Shown: positions 34,150-43,373 of the stretch, in pieces
How the letters are laid out: every line of letters begins with the position of its first letter
How positions within the stretch are numbered: the first letter of the stretch is position 1
Source: Acidobacteriota bacterium
Lineage (GTDB): Bacteria > Acidobacteriota > Terriglobia > Acidiferrales > UBA7541
DNA length: 64,000 nucleotides
NCBI GenBank assembly: GCA_013289855.1
Contig: JABCZD010000004.1
Location: forward strand, 1 to 64,000
Direction: 5' to 3'
Notes under the pieces: model-generated
Seen by the model: the letters and a program-made list of their open reading frames with translations, nothing else
Database searches by the model: none
What the model was told of the DNA's origin: nothing
Program-made: the position numbers and the translations under genes

Positions 34150-34539
34150 CTAGTGTGCAAAACCGCATACTAAGAAATAAACGATGGTGTACAGAACCAC
34201 AGTCGCATCCATCGCTGCGCCGCCCTTGAAACCCTGTGAGTAGGGGTGGCTTGCGTTTACGATAACCAGATAAACCATAAAGGTCTTTTCAAATAAGCTG
34301 TAGATGAGAATCGGCTTCCGCCATTCGACTCTGAACGCGGCGACGATCATGAAGACGCCCATCAGGCCCACCATGATGCCCCAGTGTTGGGTGATGATGG
34401 TGTAGTCCGGGACGAACGGAATTTTCCCGACGGTTTCCACTGTCCACCGAGGCCAAAAGGCGTAGAGACTTGCCAAAGCCGTTCCAATCCCGGTAATGAC
34501 AAAAAATGGTCTGAAGGTAAGGTCGAAAAAGCGTTTCAT
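34150..34539 (-). CDS. Small four-helix membrane protein
   Basis: The product has 129 residues with four hydrophobic segments: RPFFVITGIGTALASLYAFW, WGIMVGLMGVFMIVAAF, ILIYSLFEKTFMVYLVIVN and ATVVLYTIVYFLVCG. Conserved-looking aromatic and His residues (QHWGIMVG, NASHPY) could be structural. GGAG precedes the ATG by six bases. It sits 14 bases downstream of the NHL-repeat gene on the same strand, so the two are probably co-transcribed. Confidence 0.7.
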   Translation of the reverse strand: MKRFFDLTFRPFFVITGIGTALASLYAFWPRWTVETVGKIPFVPDYTIITQHWGIMVGLMGVFMIVAAFRVEWRKPILIYSLFEKTFMVYLVIVNASHPYSQGFKGGAAMDATVVLYTIVYFLVCGFAH

Positions 34540-34553
34540 CTGGTCTCCGTTCG

Positions 34554-36623
34554 CTACGGCTGGCGTGCTGGACCGATGAGCGGCACGTGTACGGGCTTAG
34601 CCATACCGTAGAAGACGACGATCCCCTGGCCCGCGCATCGCGTTGATAGCGCTTCTATGGGCGTACCTATACAGCTGTCGATATCCTGCCAGTTGTTGGT
34701 CACCCATACGTTACCTGCAGGATCGATATCGACATCAACCTCCATCTGCAGGCCTCCGCCAACGTAGCCGAGTGGGGGTGAAATTGGATCCCCCGTCTTC
34801 ATTCCAGGCGGGCAATTATCGGTTCGCACGCCACACAGGTGCGCGAGCTGTCCTGAGGCGCCGGCAAAATTCGAGATCCAAACATTATCGTTGCCATCCA
34901 CAGCCGCTGCCCAAGGACCTGGGAGACTTGGGCCGAAAAATGGACTACCTGGAAATTGGCTGCCGTCCGGTTTAAGCAAAACTACGCTTCCACCCTCTTT
35001 GCCGCCTTTTTGTTCGGACATAAGCTTCGTCAAATAGTCCGAAGCCTTCGCGACACCAGCAGCCTTGAGCCGTACACCCATATCCACCAGATGGGCCATG
35101 CCTAGTAACCCACTGCCGAACCGGTTGGTGAGCCAGACGTTGCCCTGACTGTCGATGGCAAGACCGCTACTGTTGAAGCCACCTGTTTTGAAGTTTTCGG
35201 TTTTACTGGGATCGGAAGCCGGAAAGCGCGTGAGGTGATCGATGCCGCTATTGGCCACCCAGATGCGGTCCTGCTGATCGATGCCGAGATGAAAGGGAGC
35301 TTTAAACGATTTGCACGGTTCCGCGCTGTCGCCCTCGCAAACGATCCGCCCCTGGTTGATGTCACCCTTTGGAAAGTACACCAGCTGGGTCTTCGATATG
35401 CACAGCGCCCAAACATCTCCACTGGGAGTGGCGATGATGCCCTGCATCAGACCGAGCCGCCCATTGAACGTGATGCCTTCCGGAGGCGACAGCGGCTTGC
35501 CGTTCTTGTCGAATACCGCTATGGACTTGCTGCCGTAGTTGGAGAACCAGGCGTTGTCCTTGGCATCGACGGCCAAACCGAACGAGCCGCCCTCCATTCC
35601 ACCGCCCGTAAAACCTGTGGTGATTGGCGACAGTGGCCTGCCATTTGGTGCGAATTTGCTCGCGTGGCCCTCCCACAACGAGTCCTGCCCCTGCCAGCCC
35701 ACGGTGAAGTTGTCGGCGACCCAAAAGTTGCCCTCGCTGTCGAACATGCCTTTGCCGCCTGCGCGTAATCCTCCGCCATCAAACTTGAGCGGCAACACCC
35801 AGGCGCTGGGTGCCCAGTTGAGGTACGGCATAAAGGGCACGGAGCGCAGATTATGGTCCTGTGGCGCTGGGTATAAGTAATTCAGCAAACCAAAAAGCTT
35901 TTCCGGTTGATACCAAGGATAGCGTGCGATATTTTCCGCTGCCGCCAGCGTGTCTTTCGGATACTCGCCCGTTGGCGAGGTCGCTGCATAGAACAAACTG
36001 CTGCAAGCGTCCGCCCGGATCAGGGTCGCACAGCCCGCAAGTACATCGGCCAGCGTAGCGAAATTTGCCATCGTCGGTGTCTGCCCACCGTTTAGCGGGT
36101 CTTGAATCGTCCCGCCCCAGCCGCCCGTTTGCATGTCAACAAAATTCGGCACATTGCCCGCCGCGATACGAAGCCCCAGAGCGCTGCCCTGTAGTTTCGA
36201 GCCGTCGAGGAATTGTGTGTTGGTCCATACCGACGCGATCGTCGTGAATTCGTTGATCACTACCTTGTCCGGTGGCTTATTCCCGAGCACGGCGAGAAGC
36301 GCTATGGCCGGGTTATCTGCGCTACTCTTTTGCGCCTTTGGAACTCCCCCAGTCGCCACAAGATACAGGGAGGAGTCCGTCCCTCGCGCGGCTGTGCTAC
36401 GAATCTCAAATTGGCCCTGGTCGTTCGTTTTTGCTTCCGCGAGTTTCACGGGCGAATTTGGGCCCGCCGCCCACAAGACGACGGTTGAATTGGCGATGGG
36501 ATTTCCACCCCCAAGCACTTGCCCGCTTACGTGATCGGCGGCGAACGCCGAAGTGGCGAGCAGCAGCGTGGCGAGCGACAGCGCACACGCCGAATGAAAT
36601 CGCGTCCAAGTAGAAATGTTCAT
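34554..36623 (-). CDS. Secreted protein with carboxypeptidase-regulatory-like and NHL/beta-propeller domains
   Basis: The product has 689 residues. A signal peptide (to about 28) precedes a carboxypeptidase-regulatory-like Ig domain (DHVSGQVLGGGNPIANSTVVLWAAG...GQFEIRSTA). Next is a helical region with cysteines (ADVLAGCATLIRADACSSLFY). Then come NHL-type propeller blades (GNFWVADNFTVGWQG, DNAWFSNYGSKSIAVFDKNGKPL, RIWVANSGIDHLTRF, GNVWLTNRFGSG, DNVWISNFAGASG, GNVWVTNNW). Such propellers bind sugars, lactones or proteins outside the cytoplasm. No lactonase metal set is evident. It was probably read from its own promoter upstream of 36623. Confidence 0.82.
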   Translation of the reverse strand: MNISTWTRFHSACALSLATLLLATSAFAADHVSGQVLGGGNPIANSTVVLWAAGPNSPVKLAEAKTNDQGQFEIRSTAARGTDSSLYLVATGGVPKAQKSSADNPAIALLAVLGNKPPDKVVINEFTTIASVWTNTQFLDGSKLQGSALGLRIAAGNVPNFVDMQTGGWGGTIQDPLNGGQTPTMANFATLADVLAGCATLIRADACSSLFYAATSPTGEYPKDTLAAAENIARYPWYQPEKLFGLLNYLYPAPQDHNLRSVPFMPYLNWAPSAWVLPLKFDGGGLRAGGKGMFDSEGNFWVADNFTVGWQGQDSLWEGHASKFAPNGRPLSPITTGFTGGGMEGGSFGLAVDAKDNAWFSNYGSKSIAVFDKNGKPLSPPEGITFNGRLGLMQGIIATPSGDVWALCISKTQLVYFPKGDINQGRIVCEGDSAEPCKSFKAPFHLGIDQQDRIWVANSGIDHLTRFPASDPSKTENFKTGGFNSSGLAIDSQGNVWLTNRFGSGLLGMAHLVDMGVRLKAAGVAKASDYLTKLMSEQKGGKEGGSVVLLKPDGSQFPGSPFFGPSLPGPWAAAVDGNDNVWISNFAGASGQLAHLCGVRTDNCPPGMKTGDPISPPLGYVGGGLQMEVDVDIDPAGNVWVTNNWQDIDSCIGTPIEALSTRCAGQGIVVFYGMAKPVHVPLIGPARQP

Positions 36624-36820
36624 TTTCCCCTCTCTGCATATCGCACAAAAAGCGCGCCCGACTTAGTTGCTCTCAGCACCGAACGAGATGACCGCGAACC
36701 GATATTGCCTTCAGTTTCCCGCACGGCGGAATTGGCAGAAATGACAGGTAAGACGTTCGACCGGCAACTGTCTGTTCGTCAAGGCTAGGTGTATTGTTGT
36801 GTCGCGAGGAAATAAGAGAC

Positions 36821-37216
36821 ATGGAAATCAAAAGAGTTGGTTCGCAACCCTCGGCGAAGGGCCCGTCAGAGTGGTTCACCGGCACGGTACGAATCGATGC
36901 GCTTTTCCAGGCGCCCGACCCGGCGTTCGTGCAAGGCGCGAGCGTAACATTTGAGCCGGGCGCACGAACCGCGTGGCATACGCATCCGCTGGGCCAGACG
37001 CTGATCGTCACGGCAGGCTGCGGCTGGGCGCAGCGCGACGGCGGTCCGATCGAGGAGATACGGCCCGGCGATGTGGTCTGGTTTCCGCCCGGCGAGAAGC
37101 ACTGGCATGGGGCCACGCCGACTACGGCCATGACGCACATCGCCATTCAGGAAAAGCTCAATGGCAAGGTGGTTGACTGGATGGAACAGGTGAGTGAGGA
37201 GCAATATCGAAAGTGA
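36821..37216 (+). CDS. Cupin hydroxynitrile lyase, (R)-selective
   Basis: The product has 131 residues and is very close to the characterised bacterial cupin hydroxynitrile lyases of Granulicella tundricola and Acidobacterium capsulatum. Mn-binding residues H53, H55, Q59 and H94 are all present, as are H96 and H106 of the active site ([36 protein letters not shown]). Such enzymes cleave cyanohydrins to HCN and an aldehyde, or run the reverse addition. The physiological role in Acidobacteria is not established. The start at 36821 has GAGGAAATAAGAGAC before it. It is the strongest phylum indicator in the window. Confidence 0.92.
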   Translation: MEIKRVGSQPSAKGPSEWFTGTVRIDALFQAPDPAFVQGASVTFEPGARTAWHTHPLGQTLIVTAGCGWAQRDGGPIEEIRPGDVVWFPPGEKHWHGATPTTAMTHIAIQEKLNGKVVDWMEQVSEEQYRK

Positions 37217-37292
37217 TCGATGTCGCGGCGAATTTGCCGGCCTCGCACGCATGCCCGATTAAACAGATTCCGGCTTGCGAGCCGCCTGCGAT

Positions 37293-37811
37293 TTAGGTTT
37301 GACCGCGACAGGCTTCAATCACGATGAATTCTTCCCAGGCCTTGCCGTCGTCTGATTTTTCGCCGCGATACGTGAAGTGACTCTCGGAAATGTTGGTGTA
37401 CGTAGCGCGCGTAAATGCGTGAGAAGCCGCAGGCTCCTTCATGCTGTAGGTGATTCCCTTTTCATCGATCCTGACGCCGCCCAGCTCTTCGCTTCCCGGG
37501 TTAATCCAGGTGCCATCCAAAGCGTTTAGCCATCTTATGTTCCAGGACTTGTTCTTTGCATCATAGGACCGAAAGTTTAGGCCCAGCACCAGAAGCTCGC
37601 CTGCCGGCGTAGTCATGCGGTATTCGTCGGCAATCACAAAGCCATCAAGAATGAAGCGTCCTCCCCATGTGGCTTGCAAACTCTCCCAAGTTCCGTCACC
37701 GCGTTTAAGCTTTGCGTCACAACGCCATTCGCCAATCAGAAAGGCGAACCGAGAAAGTTCTGGGGGCGCCTTGGGATTGAGACTCCCATACTCCTGTTGG
37801 TTTATTTTCAT
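37293..37811 (-). CDS. DUF1579-like protein
   Basis: The product has 172 residues from the ATG at 37811 (GGAG six bases upstream). The opening PPELSRFAFLIGEWRCDAKLKRGDGTWESLQATWGGRFILDGFVIADEYR, then LGLNFRSYDAKNKSWNIRWLNALDG, fits the lipocalin-like DUF1579 family ('LxGxWxxxxxxxxG...DGRxxxDE'). Members are small beta-barrel proteins with no assigned activity. No signal peptide. Confidence 0.72.
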   Translation of the reverse strand: MKINQQEYGSLNPKAPPELSRFAFLIGEWRCDAKLKRGDGTWESLQATWGGRFILDGFVIADEYRMTTPAGELLVLGLNFRSYDAKNKSWNIRWLNALDGTWINPGSEELGGVRIDEKGITYSMKEPAASHAFTRATYTNISESHFTYRGEKSDDGKAWEEFIVIEACRGQT

Positions 37812-38116
37812 GGCTCCAAAATCGTCCCTGGCATAACGCAACTTGCAGTTCAGCCTAAGTTAAGGACAAAAGGTAAGTCAACCAAGAGGGCCAACAGGAA
37901 TAGCCTCCGGCTCAACTCCGGGAAGTTCGAACGCTACGAAGGCATGCGGACCCGCGATAGCGACCCTCCATCTATAGGTTTTGCCGATCCTGTGCGTTCC
38001 CGACCGGAGCTCCCCTTGACATTCTACTGGAAGCCGGTCACCCGCAGCCGCTGAATTGTCCGTAGCGCAGGCCCGGCATAATTTGCGGAAAGTACCAAGC
38101 AATGTGAGAATAAGGA
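37812..38116. other. Divergent intergenic region
   Basis: About 300 bases between DUF1579-like and FKBP genes. A short minus-strand frame ending at 37878 has protein-like composition but no start or ribosome-binding site. Nothing else is recognised. Confidence 0.35.
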
Positions 38117-39097
38117 ATGCGAAAAACACTTATTAAAACAACGATAATTTTGGCCGCCGGCATGGTTTTTGCTAGTTACGCTGTGGCACAAACTCCAGCG
38201 GCGGGCACACAAACTCCAGCGGCGGGCACACAAACTCCAGCGACGGCTCCCGCAAGCGGCACAGCGCCGACAGCCAAGGCGCAAACTGGCACGGGTTCCA
38301 CGAGCGGCACCGCGACCAAAACCCCCGCGGCAAAAACCGGGACCGCAACTACCGCGCACACGGCATTTGCTCTGAAGACGGAAAAAGACAAACAAAGCTA
38401 CGCCATCGGATTGAATATCGGCGGCAACATTGCCAAGCAAATGCAAAAGGACAACGTGGACGTGGATCCCGCGATCATGGCGCGTGGGATGAAAGATGCC
38501 TTGGTGGGCGCAAAGCCCTTGATGACCGACGAGGAAGTGAAGGCCACGTTGACCGCGCTGACGACGGTGTTGCGCGCGAAAGCGGAGGCAGAGCGCAAAG
38601 TGGAAGAGGCGGCACGAAAAGAAGAAGAGGCAAAGTTGCAGGCTGAGGGGCCGGCAAATAAAACCGCAGGCGAGGCATTCCTGGCGGCCAATAAGGCAAA
38701 AGAGGGCGTAGTGACATTGCCCAGCGGCTTGCAGTACAAAATTTTACAGGCTGGCACGGGGCCGAAGCCGACGGTGGACGACGAAGTGATCTGCAATTAC
38801 AAAGGTACGCTGCTGAACGGGACGGAATTCGACAGTTCTTACAAGCGCGGACAACCGATTAAGATTTCACTGAGCCACGTGATCAAGGGCTGGTCGGAAG
38901 CGCTGCAATTGATGCCGGTAGGATCGAAATGGGAGCTGTATGTGCCCTCGGAACTGGCCTACGGAGCGCAGGCTCCGGGACCGCCCATTGGGGCAAACGC
39001 GACGCTGGTATTTGAAGTGGAATTGCTCTCGATTCAACCGAAAGGTGCGGCGAAACCAGCGGCCGACGGAACCGGAGCGGGAACAGCGAAACAGTAA
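38117..39097 (+). CDS. Exported FKBP-type peptidyl-prolyl isomerase (FkpA/Mip-like)
   Basis: The product has 326 residues: signal peptide (MRKTLIKTTIILAAGMVFASYAVAQ), a Thr/Ala/Pro-rich linker with three QTPAAGT repeats, an N-terminal dimerisation helix region (about 90-200, KDKQSYAIGLNIGGNIAKQMQKDNVDVDPAIMARGMKDAL) and a C-terminal FKBP domain (VTLPSGLQYKILQAGTGPKPTVDDEVICNYKGTLLNGTEFDSSYKRGQP, KGWSEALQLMPVGSKWELYVPSELAYGAQAPGPPIGANATLVFEVELL). Periplasmic chaperone/isomerase for envelope proteins. A terminator follows 27 bases after the stop. Confidence 0.92.
   Translation: MRKTLIKTTIILAAGMVFASYAVAQTPAAGTQTPAAGTQTPATAPASGTAPTAKAQTGTGSTSGTATKTPAAKTGTATTAHTAFALKTEKDKQSYAIGLNIGGNIAKQMQKDNVDVDPAIMARGMKDALVGAKPLMTDEEVKATLTALTTVLRAKAEAERKVEEAARKEEEAKLQAEGPANKTAGEAFLAANKAKEGVVTLPSGLQYKILQAGTGPKPTVDDEVICNYKGTLLNGTEFDSSYKRGQPIKISLSHVIKGWSEALQLMPVGSKWELYVPSELAYGAQAPGPPIGANATLVFEVELLSIQPKGAAKPAADGTGAGTAKQ
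38189..38251 (+). repeat. In-frame 21-base repeat x 3 in FKBP linker
   Basis: Two exact units encode QTPAAGT, followed by a diverged third (QTPATAP). Confidence 0.85.
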
Positions 39098-39124
39098 CGG
39101 ACCCTAGGCGGTATTTTTTATTTT

Positions 39125-39166
39125 GACCGGCGCTTGGAACTTTTCTTCCGGGCGCCGGTCATTTCT
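39125..39166 (+). terminator. Rho-independent terminator-like hairpin
   Basis: GACCGGCGC and GCGCCGGTC pair over nine bases around an 18-base loop. ATTTCT follows. It is positioned to end the FKBP transcript. Confidence 0.65.
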
Positions 39167-39333
39167 ATTAGGCGTCGCGAACGCGCTGGCGGAACGAATT
39201 CGCGACGCGCGATTGCTAACGATTTGGACATGCACAGTCAGTCATGCGCGCCCATCGGTTGCGCGTGTTCGAGGCGTACTCTACACTGAAATTTTGCGTC
39301 ACAACAAGTGCACGAGACAGGACAGGAGCGATT

Positions 39334-41913
39334 TTGCGAACGGTGCTTCGTGGGTTGGGCTGGTTGTTGGCAATTTTCCTGCTGGTGGCGTGCGCCGTGG
39401 TGTGGTGGTTCGTCTACCGGCCGCTGCCGCAAATCGATGGCCCGCTGAAAGTCGCGGGACTACAGAAGGACGTAACCGTCGAGCGCGACGCCTGGGGTGT
39501 GCCGCATATTCGCGCCAGTTCCGTGCAGGACATGCTGGAGGCCCAAGGCTACGTGATGGCACAGGACCGCCTGTGGCAAATGGATTTGTTGCGGCGCGCG
39601 GCCCGCGGCGAGCTTTCGGAAATTCTGGGCAAGGCAACGCTGCCAATTGACAGAAACTTTCGCACCATGGGATTTGACCGCGCGGCCGAGCGCGATGCGG
39701 CTGAGATGGATGGCGAAACACGCGCGCTTCTGGAAGCCTATGCGCGCGGCATAAATCGCTTTATCGAACAGCATCAGAATCGTTTGCCGCTGGAATTTTC
39801 TTTGCTGCGCTACAAACCGCGGCCCTGGAAAGTCTCCGACTCTCTGGCTATCTCCGGATACATGTACCTGACGCTGACCGACACGTGGGAAGAGGAATTG
39901 GCGCGAGCCAAGGTCACAGAAAAAGTGGGGGCGGAGCGCGCGAAAGAGCTGTTCGCCGAAGATGCGTCGATGGACCATTTCGTGATTGGCGATCCCAATG
40001 TGCCGAATGACGGCGCCAAAGGCGCGCACAAAAACAACGACGACGATGGCGACGATGACGATGATGATGACGACATGAAGCCGGACACCGTGCTAAAAGC
40101 AGGCGTTCAGCCAGCACCCGGAACAGCGCAGCCTTCGCGGCAAGCTTGGCCGCAACCCTTGGCACAGCCTCTGGACGAACCGCGGGCTCTTGTAGATCTG
40201 ACGTCGGCGTTGTCCGCGCCAGCATCACTGTCCGCGTCACCAGATGCCATGTCTGCTGCGGCCGAACTGCTGCCATCCGTGCAAGAATTTTTGCGAACCG
40301 CCGATAGCGAAATCCGTCGCGGACTGGGCAGCAACAATTGGGTGGTCAGCGGAACGCACACGGCTTCGGGAAAACCGTTGCTGGCCAACGATACCCATCT
40401 GGAACTTTCCGTTCCATCGATCTGGTATCAGCTGCATCTGACGGCACCGGGATGGAACGTGAAAGGTTTGACTCTACCGGGCGCGCCGCTCGTGGTCATC
40501 GGACACAACGACAAAATTGCCTGGGGCTTTACGAACAACGGTGCGGACGTGCAGGATTTGTACATCGAAACATTTAATCCCGCCGCGCCGGATGAATATC
40601 GCGTCAAAGGTGCGTGGGCAAAAGCGCAGACCATCGACGAAGTCATTAAGGTGAAAGGTCGCCCCGACGAACATTTCCCCGTGGTGCTTACACGCCACGG
40701 TCCGGTGGTGCAAAAAGAAGGCGACAAAGCGTATGCGCTGCGCTGGACCGCGACGGAGCCCGGCGGGCTGGCGAACAGCTACAACTTCTTAGGCAAAGCG
40801 AAAAATTGGGAAGAGTTTCGCAACGTGCTGAAGAAGGTTTGGGGGCCGGGACAAAACGCGGTCTACGCGGATGTGAATGGAAATATCGGATACGTCATGG
40901 CGGCGCGTGTTCCCATCCGCAAAAAAGGGCATGGCGAAGTGCCGGTGCCTGGGGATACCGACGATTACGAATGGACGGGATACATTCCGTTCGAACAGTT
41001 GCCGCAGGCGTTTAATCCCGATAGCGGATTCATCGTTACCGCGAACGCGCGCGTGGCGGGGCCGAAATACAAGCCGTATTTGACGGATCGCTGGGAGGAA
41101 CCGTATCGCACGGCGCGCATTTACGATTTGCTGCATGACAAGCACGATTTGCGCGTCGAAGACATGCTGAAAGTGGAGACGGACACCTACAGCTTTCCGC
41201 ATTTTTTTCTGGGCGAACAGTTGCTCGGGGCCTCCAAGAAAGTGCAGCCGAAAGATGCGCGCACCAAGCAATTAATTGACGGTCTGAAGGATTGGAATGG
41301 CATTGCCGATGCCAATTCGCCAGAAGTATCGTTTCTGGATAACACGCGGCGCGCGGCGCTGCGTCTACTGCTGCAACCTTATCTGGGAAGCGAAACGAGC
41401 CTTTATCAATGGCGCAGCATGGCGTTTCTGCAGAGGACGTTGACGGATCGTCCGGCGAATTGGCTGCCGGCGCAATTCAAGAATTATGACGAACTGCTGG
41501 CCGCCGCGGCGGATGAAAGCGTGGCGAAAATGGCCGAGCAGACGCGCAGCGAGCGCGTGCAAGACTGGGCCTGGAAGAATTTTGCCGCCCTGGACATGTT
41601 CCATCCTCTCGGCCGCGAGGGCCTGCTGAAACGCCTACTGAGCATCACGAACAAGCCGCAATCTGGAACACGCTACAGCGTGCGGGCGGCGACGCAGCAT
41701 CATGGGCCGGCGATGCGTTTTGTCGCCGATTTGGCGGATTGGGACGATTCGCTGCTGTTAATCACCACGGGAGAATCTGGGCAGCTGGGGAGTTCGCACT
41801 ACGCGGATCAATTTTCGTACTGGTATGAGGGTAAAGAAATTTTGGCGCCATTCAGCGATGCGGCAGAGTTGAAGGCGCGGCGGCATACGTTGACGTTGCA
41901 GCCGGCACCGTGA
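39334..41913 (+). CDS. Penicillin acylase family Ntn-hydrolase (membrane-anchored)
   Basis: The product has 859 residues from a TTG at 39334, preferred because AGGAG lies just upstream (an in-frame ATG at 39244 is the alternative). An N-terminal helix (GWLLAIFLLVACAVVWWFVY) exports the protein. The alpha chain follows, then the autoprocessing site Gly|Ser in GLGSNNWVVSG (S333 becomes the beta-chain nucleophile), LLANDTHLEL, VIGHNDKIAWGFTNNGADVQDLY, and the beta chain to the end. Family members cleave beta-lactam side chains or acyl-homoserine lactones. The physiological substrate is unknown. An Asp-rich insert (DDDDDDDD, about residue 240) lies in the linker before the cleavage site. Confidence 0.9.
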   Translation: MRTVLRGLGWLLAIFLLVACAVVWWFVYRPLPQIDGPLKVAGLQKDVTVERDAWGVPHIRASSVQDMLEAQGYVMAQDRLWQMDLLRRAARGELSEILGKATLPIDRNFRTMGFDRAAERDAAEMDGETRALLEAYARGINRFIEQHQNRLPLEFSLLRYKPRPWKVSDSLAISGYMYLTLTDTWEEELARAKVTEKVGAERAKELFAEDASMDHFVIGDPNVPNDGAKGAHKNNDDDGDDDDDDDDMKPDTVLKAGVQPAPGTAQPSRQAWPQPLAQPLDEPRALVDLTSALSAPASLSASPDAMSAAAELLPSVQEFLRTADSEIRRGLGSNNWVVSGTHTASGKPLLANDTHLELSVPSIWYQLHLTAPGWNVKGLTLPGAPLVVIGHNDKIAWGFTNNGADVQDLYIETFNPAAPDEYRVKGAWAKAQTIDEVIKVKGRPDEHFPVVLTRHGPVVQKEGDKAYALRWTATEPGGLANSYNFLGKAKNWEEFRNVLKKVWGPGQNAVYADVNGNIGYVMAARVPIRKKGHGEVPVPGDTDDYEWTGYIPFEQLPQAFNPDSGFIVTANARVAGPKYKPYLTDRWEEPYRTARIYDLLHDKHDLRVEDMLKVETDTYSFPHFFLGEQLLGASKKVQPKDARTKQLIDGLKDWNGIADANSPEVSFLDNTRRAALRLLLQPYLGSETSLYQWRSMAFLQRTLTDRPANWLPAQFKNYDELLAAAADESVAKMAEQTRSERVQDWAWKNFAALDMFHPLGREGLLKRLLSITNKPQSGTRYSVRAATQHHGPAMRFVADLADWDDSLLLITTGESGQLGSSHYADQFSYWYEGKEILAPFSDAAELKARRHTLTLQPAP

Positions 41914-41922
41914 GCGATCGTC

Positions 41923-42459
41923 TTGGCCAAGCAAAAGAGTCCGGCACGGAATCGCTTGTCCGCGATATTGGCGGGCGGTGATCGTAGATCTCTCGGTCGC
42001 GCCAATTCCGTTGCTGCGCAGGTGCTCCGCAATCCCCAGCTCTTTTCCGAGCTAATGCAATGCATGTGGAGCGACGATGCCGTGATTCGTATGCGTGCTG
42101 CGGACGCAGCGGAGAAAGTCTCACTCGAAAAGCCAGAATTCCTGCGGCCCTTCAAGGCAGAGATTCTGGGGTTGGCAGATGAAAGCCAGCAGCAGGAAAT
42201 GCAATGGCACATGGCGCTGATAATCCCGCGGCTGCAGTTGACCGCACTGGAACGACGGCGAGCGGCGCAGCGATTGAAGAAATATCTAGAAAGTCGCAGC
42301 TCCATTGTAAAAACTCACGCGCTGCAGGGCCTGCTGGACTTGGCGGGCGAGGATCAAGAAATGCGAACTGAGGCATTGCAAATTCTCGAAGAAGCGTCTC
42401 ACAACGGTACCGCGGCGATGAAGGCGCGCGCGCGAAAATTGCTTTCACGAAAGCAATGA
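41923..42459 (+). CDS. HEAT-repeat-like hypothetical protein
   Basis: The product has 178 residues, helical, starting at a TTG only 9 bases after the penicillin acylase stop. Helix pairs such as NPQLFSELMQCMWSDDAVIRMRAADAAEKVS, PFKAEILGLADES and SIVKTHALQGLLDLAGEDQEMRTEALQILEEAS follow the spacing of HEAT/armadillo-type repeats ('D.avR.rAa.alekis'). It is likely a protein-binding scaffold. Coupled to the acylase by proximity. No enzymatic residues. Confidence 0.7.
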   Translation: MAKQKSPARNRLSAILAGGDRRSLGRANSVAAQVLRNPQLFSELMQCMWSDDAVIRMRAADAAEKVSLEKPEFLRPFKAEILGLADESQQQEMQWHMALIIPRLQLTALERRRAAQRLKKYLESRSSIVKTHALQGLLDLAGEDQEMRTEALQILEEASHNGTAAMKARARKLLSRKQ

Positions 42460-42485
42460 TGAAAGGGCAGCAACGGGCGACGGTT

Positions 42486-43361
42486 TTACGCTTCGCCCCA
42501 CTTCAGCTTATCCCGCAAAATCTCAAAATATGATTTCTTCAATGGCTGAATCAGACGCAACGTTTCCTTGGCGCGCACGATGCGCACAAAATCTGTTGCT
42601 TGCAACACAATTCCCTTTTGCCCATCCAGCGTCAGAAACACCGACTCGGTATGCGCCAGCAGTCGCATTTCGATGGAGGACGAATCCCGCACCACCACCG
42701 GCCGGTCGGTCAGCGTATGCGGACAGATCGGCGTGATGACGAACGACTCCACCGCCGGATGCACAATCGGTCCGCCGGCAGAAAGCGAATACGCCGTCGA
42801 TCCCGTGGGCGTCGCCACGATCAAGCCATCTGCGCGATAGCGGCAAACAAAATCCTGATCGATGTGCAATTCCAGATCGATCATGCGCGCCAGGGTACCT
42901 TTATTAATTACCGCCTCGTTCAGAACGCGCTGCGTGTCGATGATTTTCCCTTCGCGTTCCAGATCCACCTTCAGCATCACGCGTTCGCTTACCGAGTATC
43001 GTCCCGCCAGCGTATCTTCCAGCGCCGGATAAAGTTCCTCGATGGTGAAGCTGGTCAAAAATCCCAAGCTGCCCATGTTGATCGGCAAAATCGGAATCCC
43101 GTGCATCGCCGCCACGCGCGCCGCCGCCAGCAGTGTGCCATCGCCACCCAACACCAGCAGGAGTTGCGAGCCAGCCGCCACCTCTTCGCGGGTCTTTCCC
43201 GCCCTCGCGCCCGCGGGCAACGATGCTGCCGTCTCTTCGTCGTAAAGCGCCGCAATGCCGCGCTTTGCCAGCCACTCCAGCAGCGACGGCGCCATGGCGG
43301 CCAAATTCGATTTCCTCGGCCGCGCGATAATTCCTATCTTCTCAAAATGTACCGGCTGCAT
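42486..43361 (-). CDS. nadK: NAD kinase
   Basis: The product has 291 residues. Motifs: LGGDGTLL (D74), INMGSLGFLT, LNEAVINKG (NE motif), DGLIVATPTGSTAYSLSAGGPI and the C-terminal DSSSIEMRL. It phosphorylates NAD to NADP with ATP or polyphosphate. It is the last gene of the tlyA-nadK pair (12-base gap). Confidence 0.95.
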   Translation of the reverse strand: MQPVHFEKIGIIARPRKSNLAAMAPSLLEWLAKRGIAALYDEETAASLPAGARAGKTREEVAAGSQLLLVLGGDGTLLAAARVAAMHGIPILPINMGSLGFLTSFTIEELYPALEDTLAGRYSVSERVMLKVDLEREGKIIDTQRVLNEAVINKGTLARMIDLELHIDQDFVCRYRADGLIVATPTGSTAYSLSAGGPIVHPAVESFVITPICPHTLTDRPVVVRDSSSIEMRLLAHTESVFLTLDGQKGIVLQATDFVRIVRAKETLRLIQPLKKSYFEILRDKLKWGEA

Positions 43362-43373
43362 GTGTCAGCGATT

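Noticed and set aside
37878..38129. Minus-strand short frame with protein-like C-terminus
   Set aside because: No plausible start or Shine-Dalgarno site; could be a decayed fragment but not supportable.
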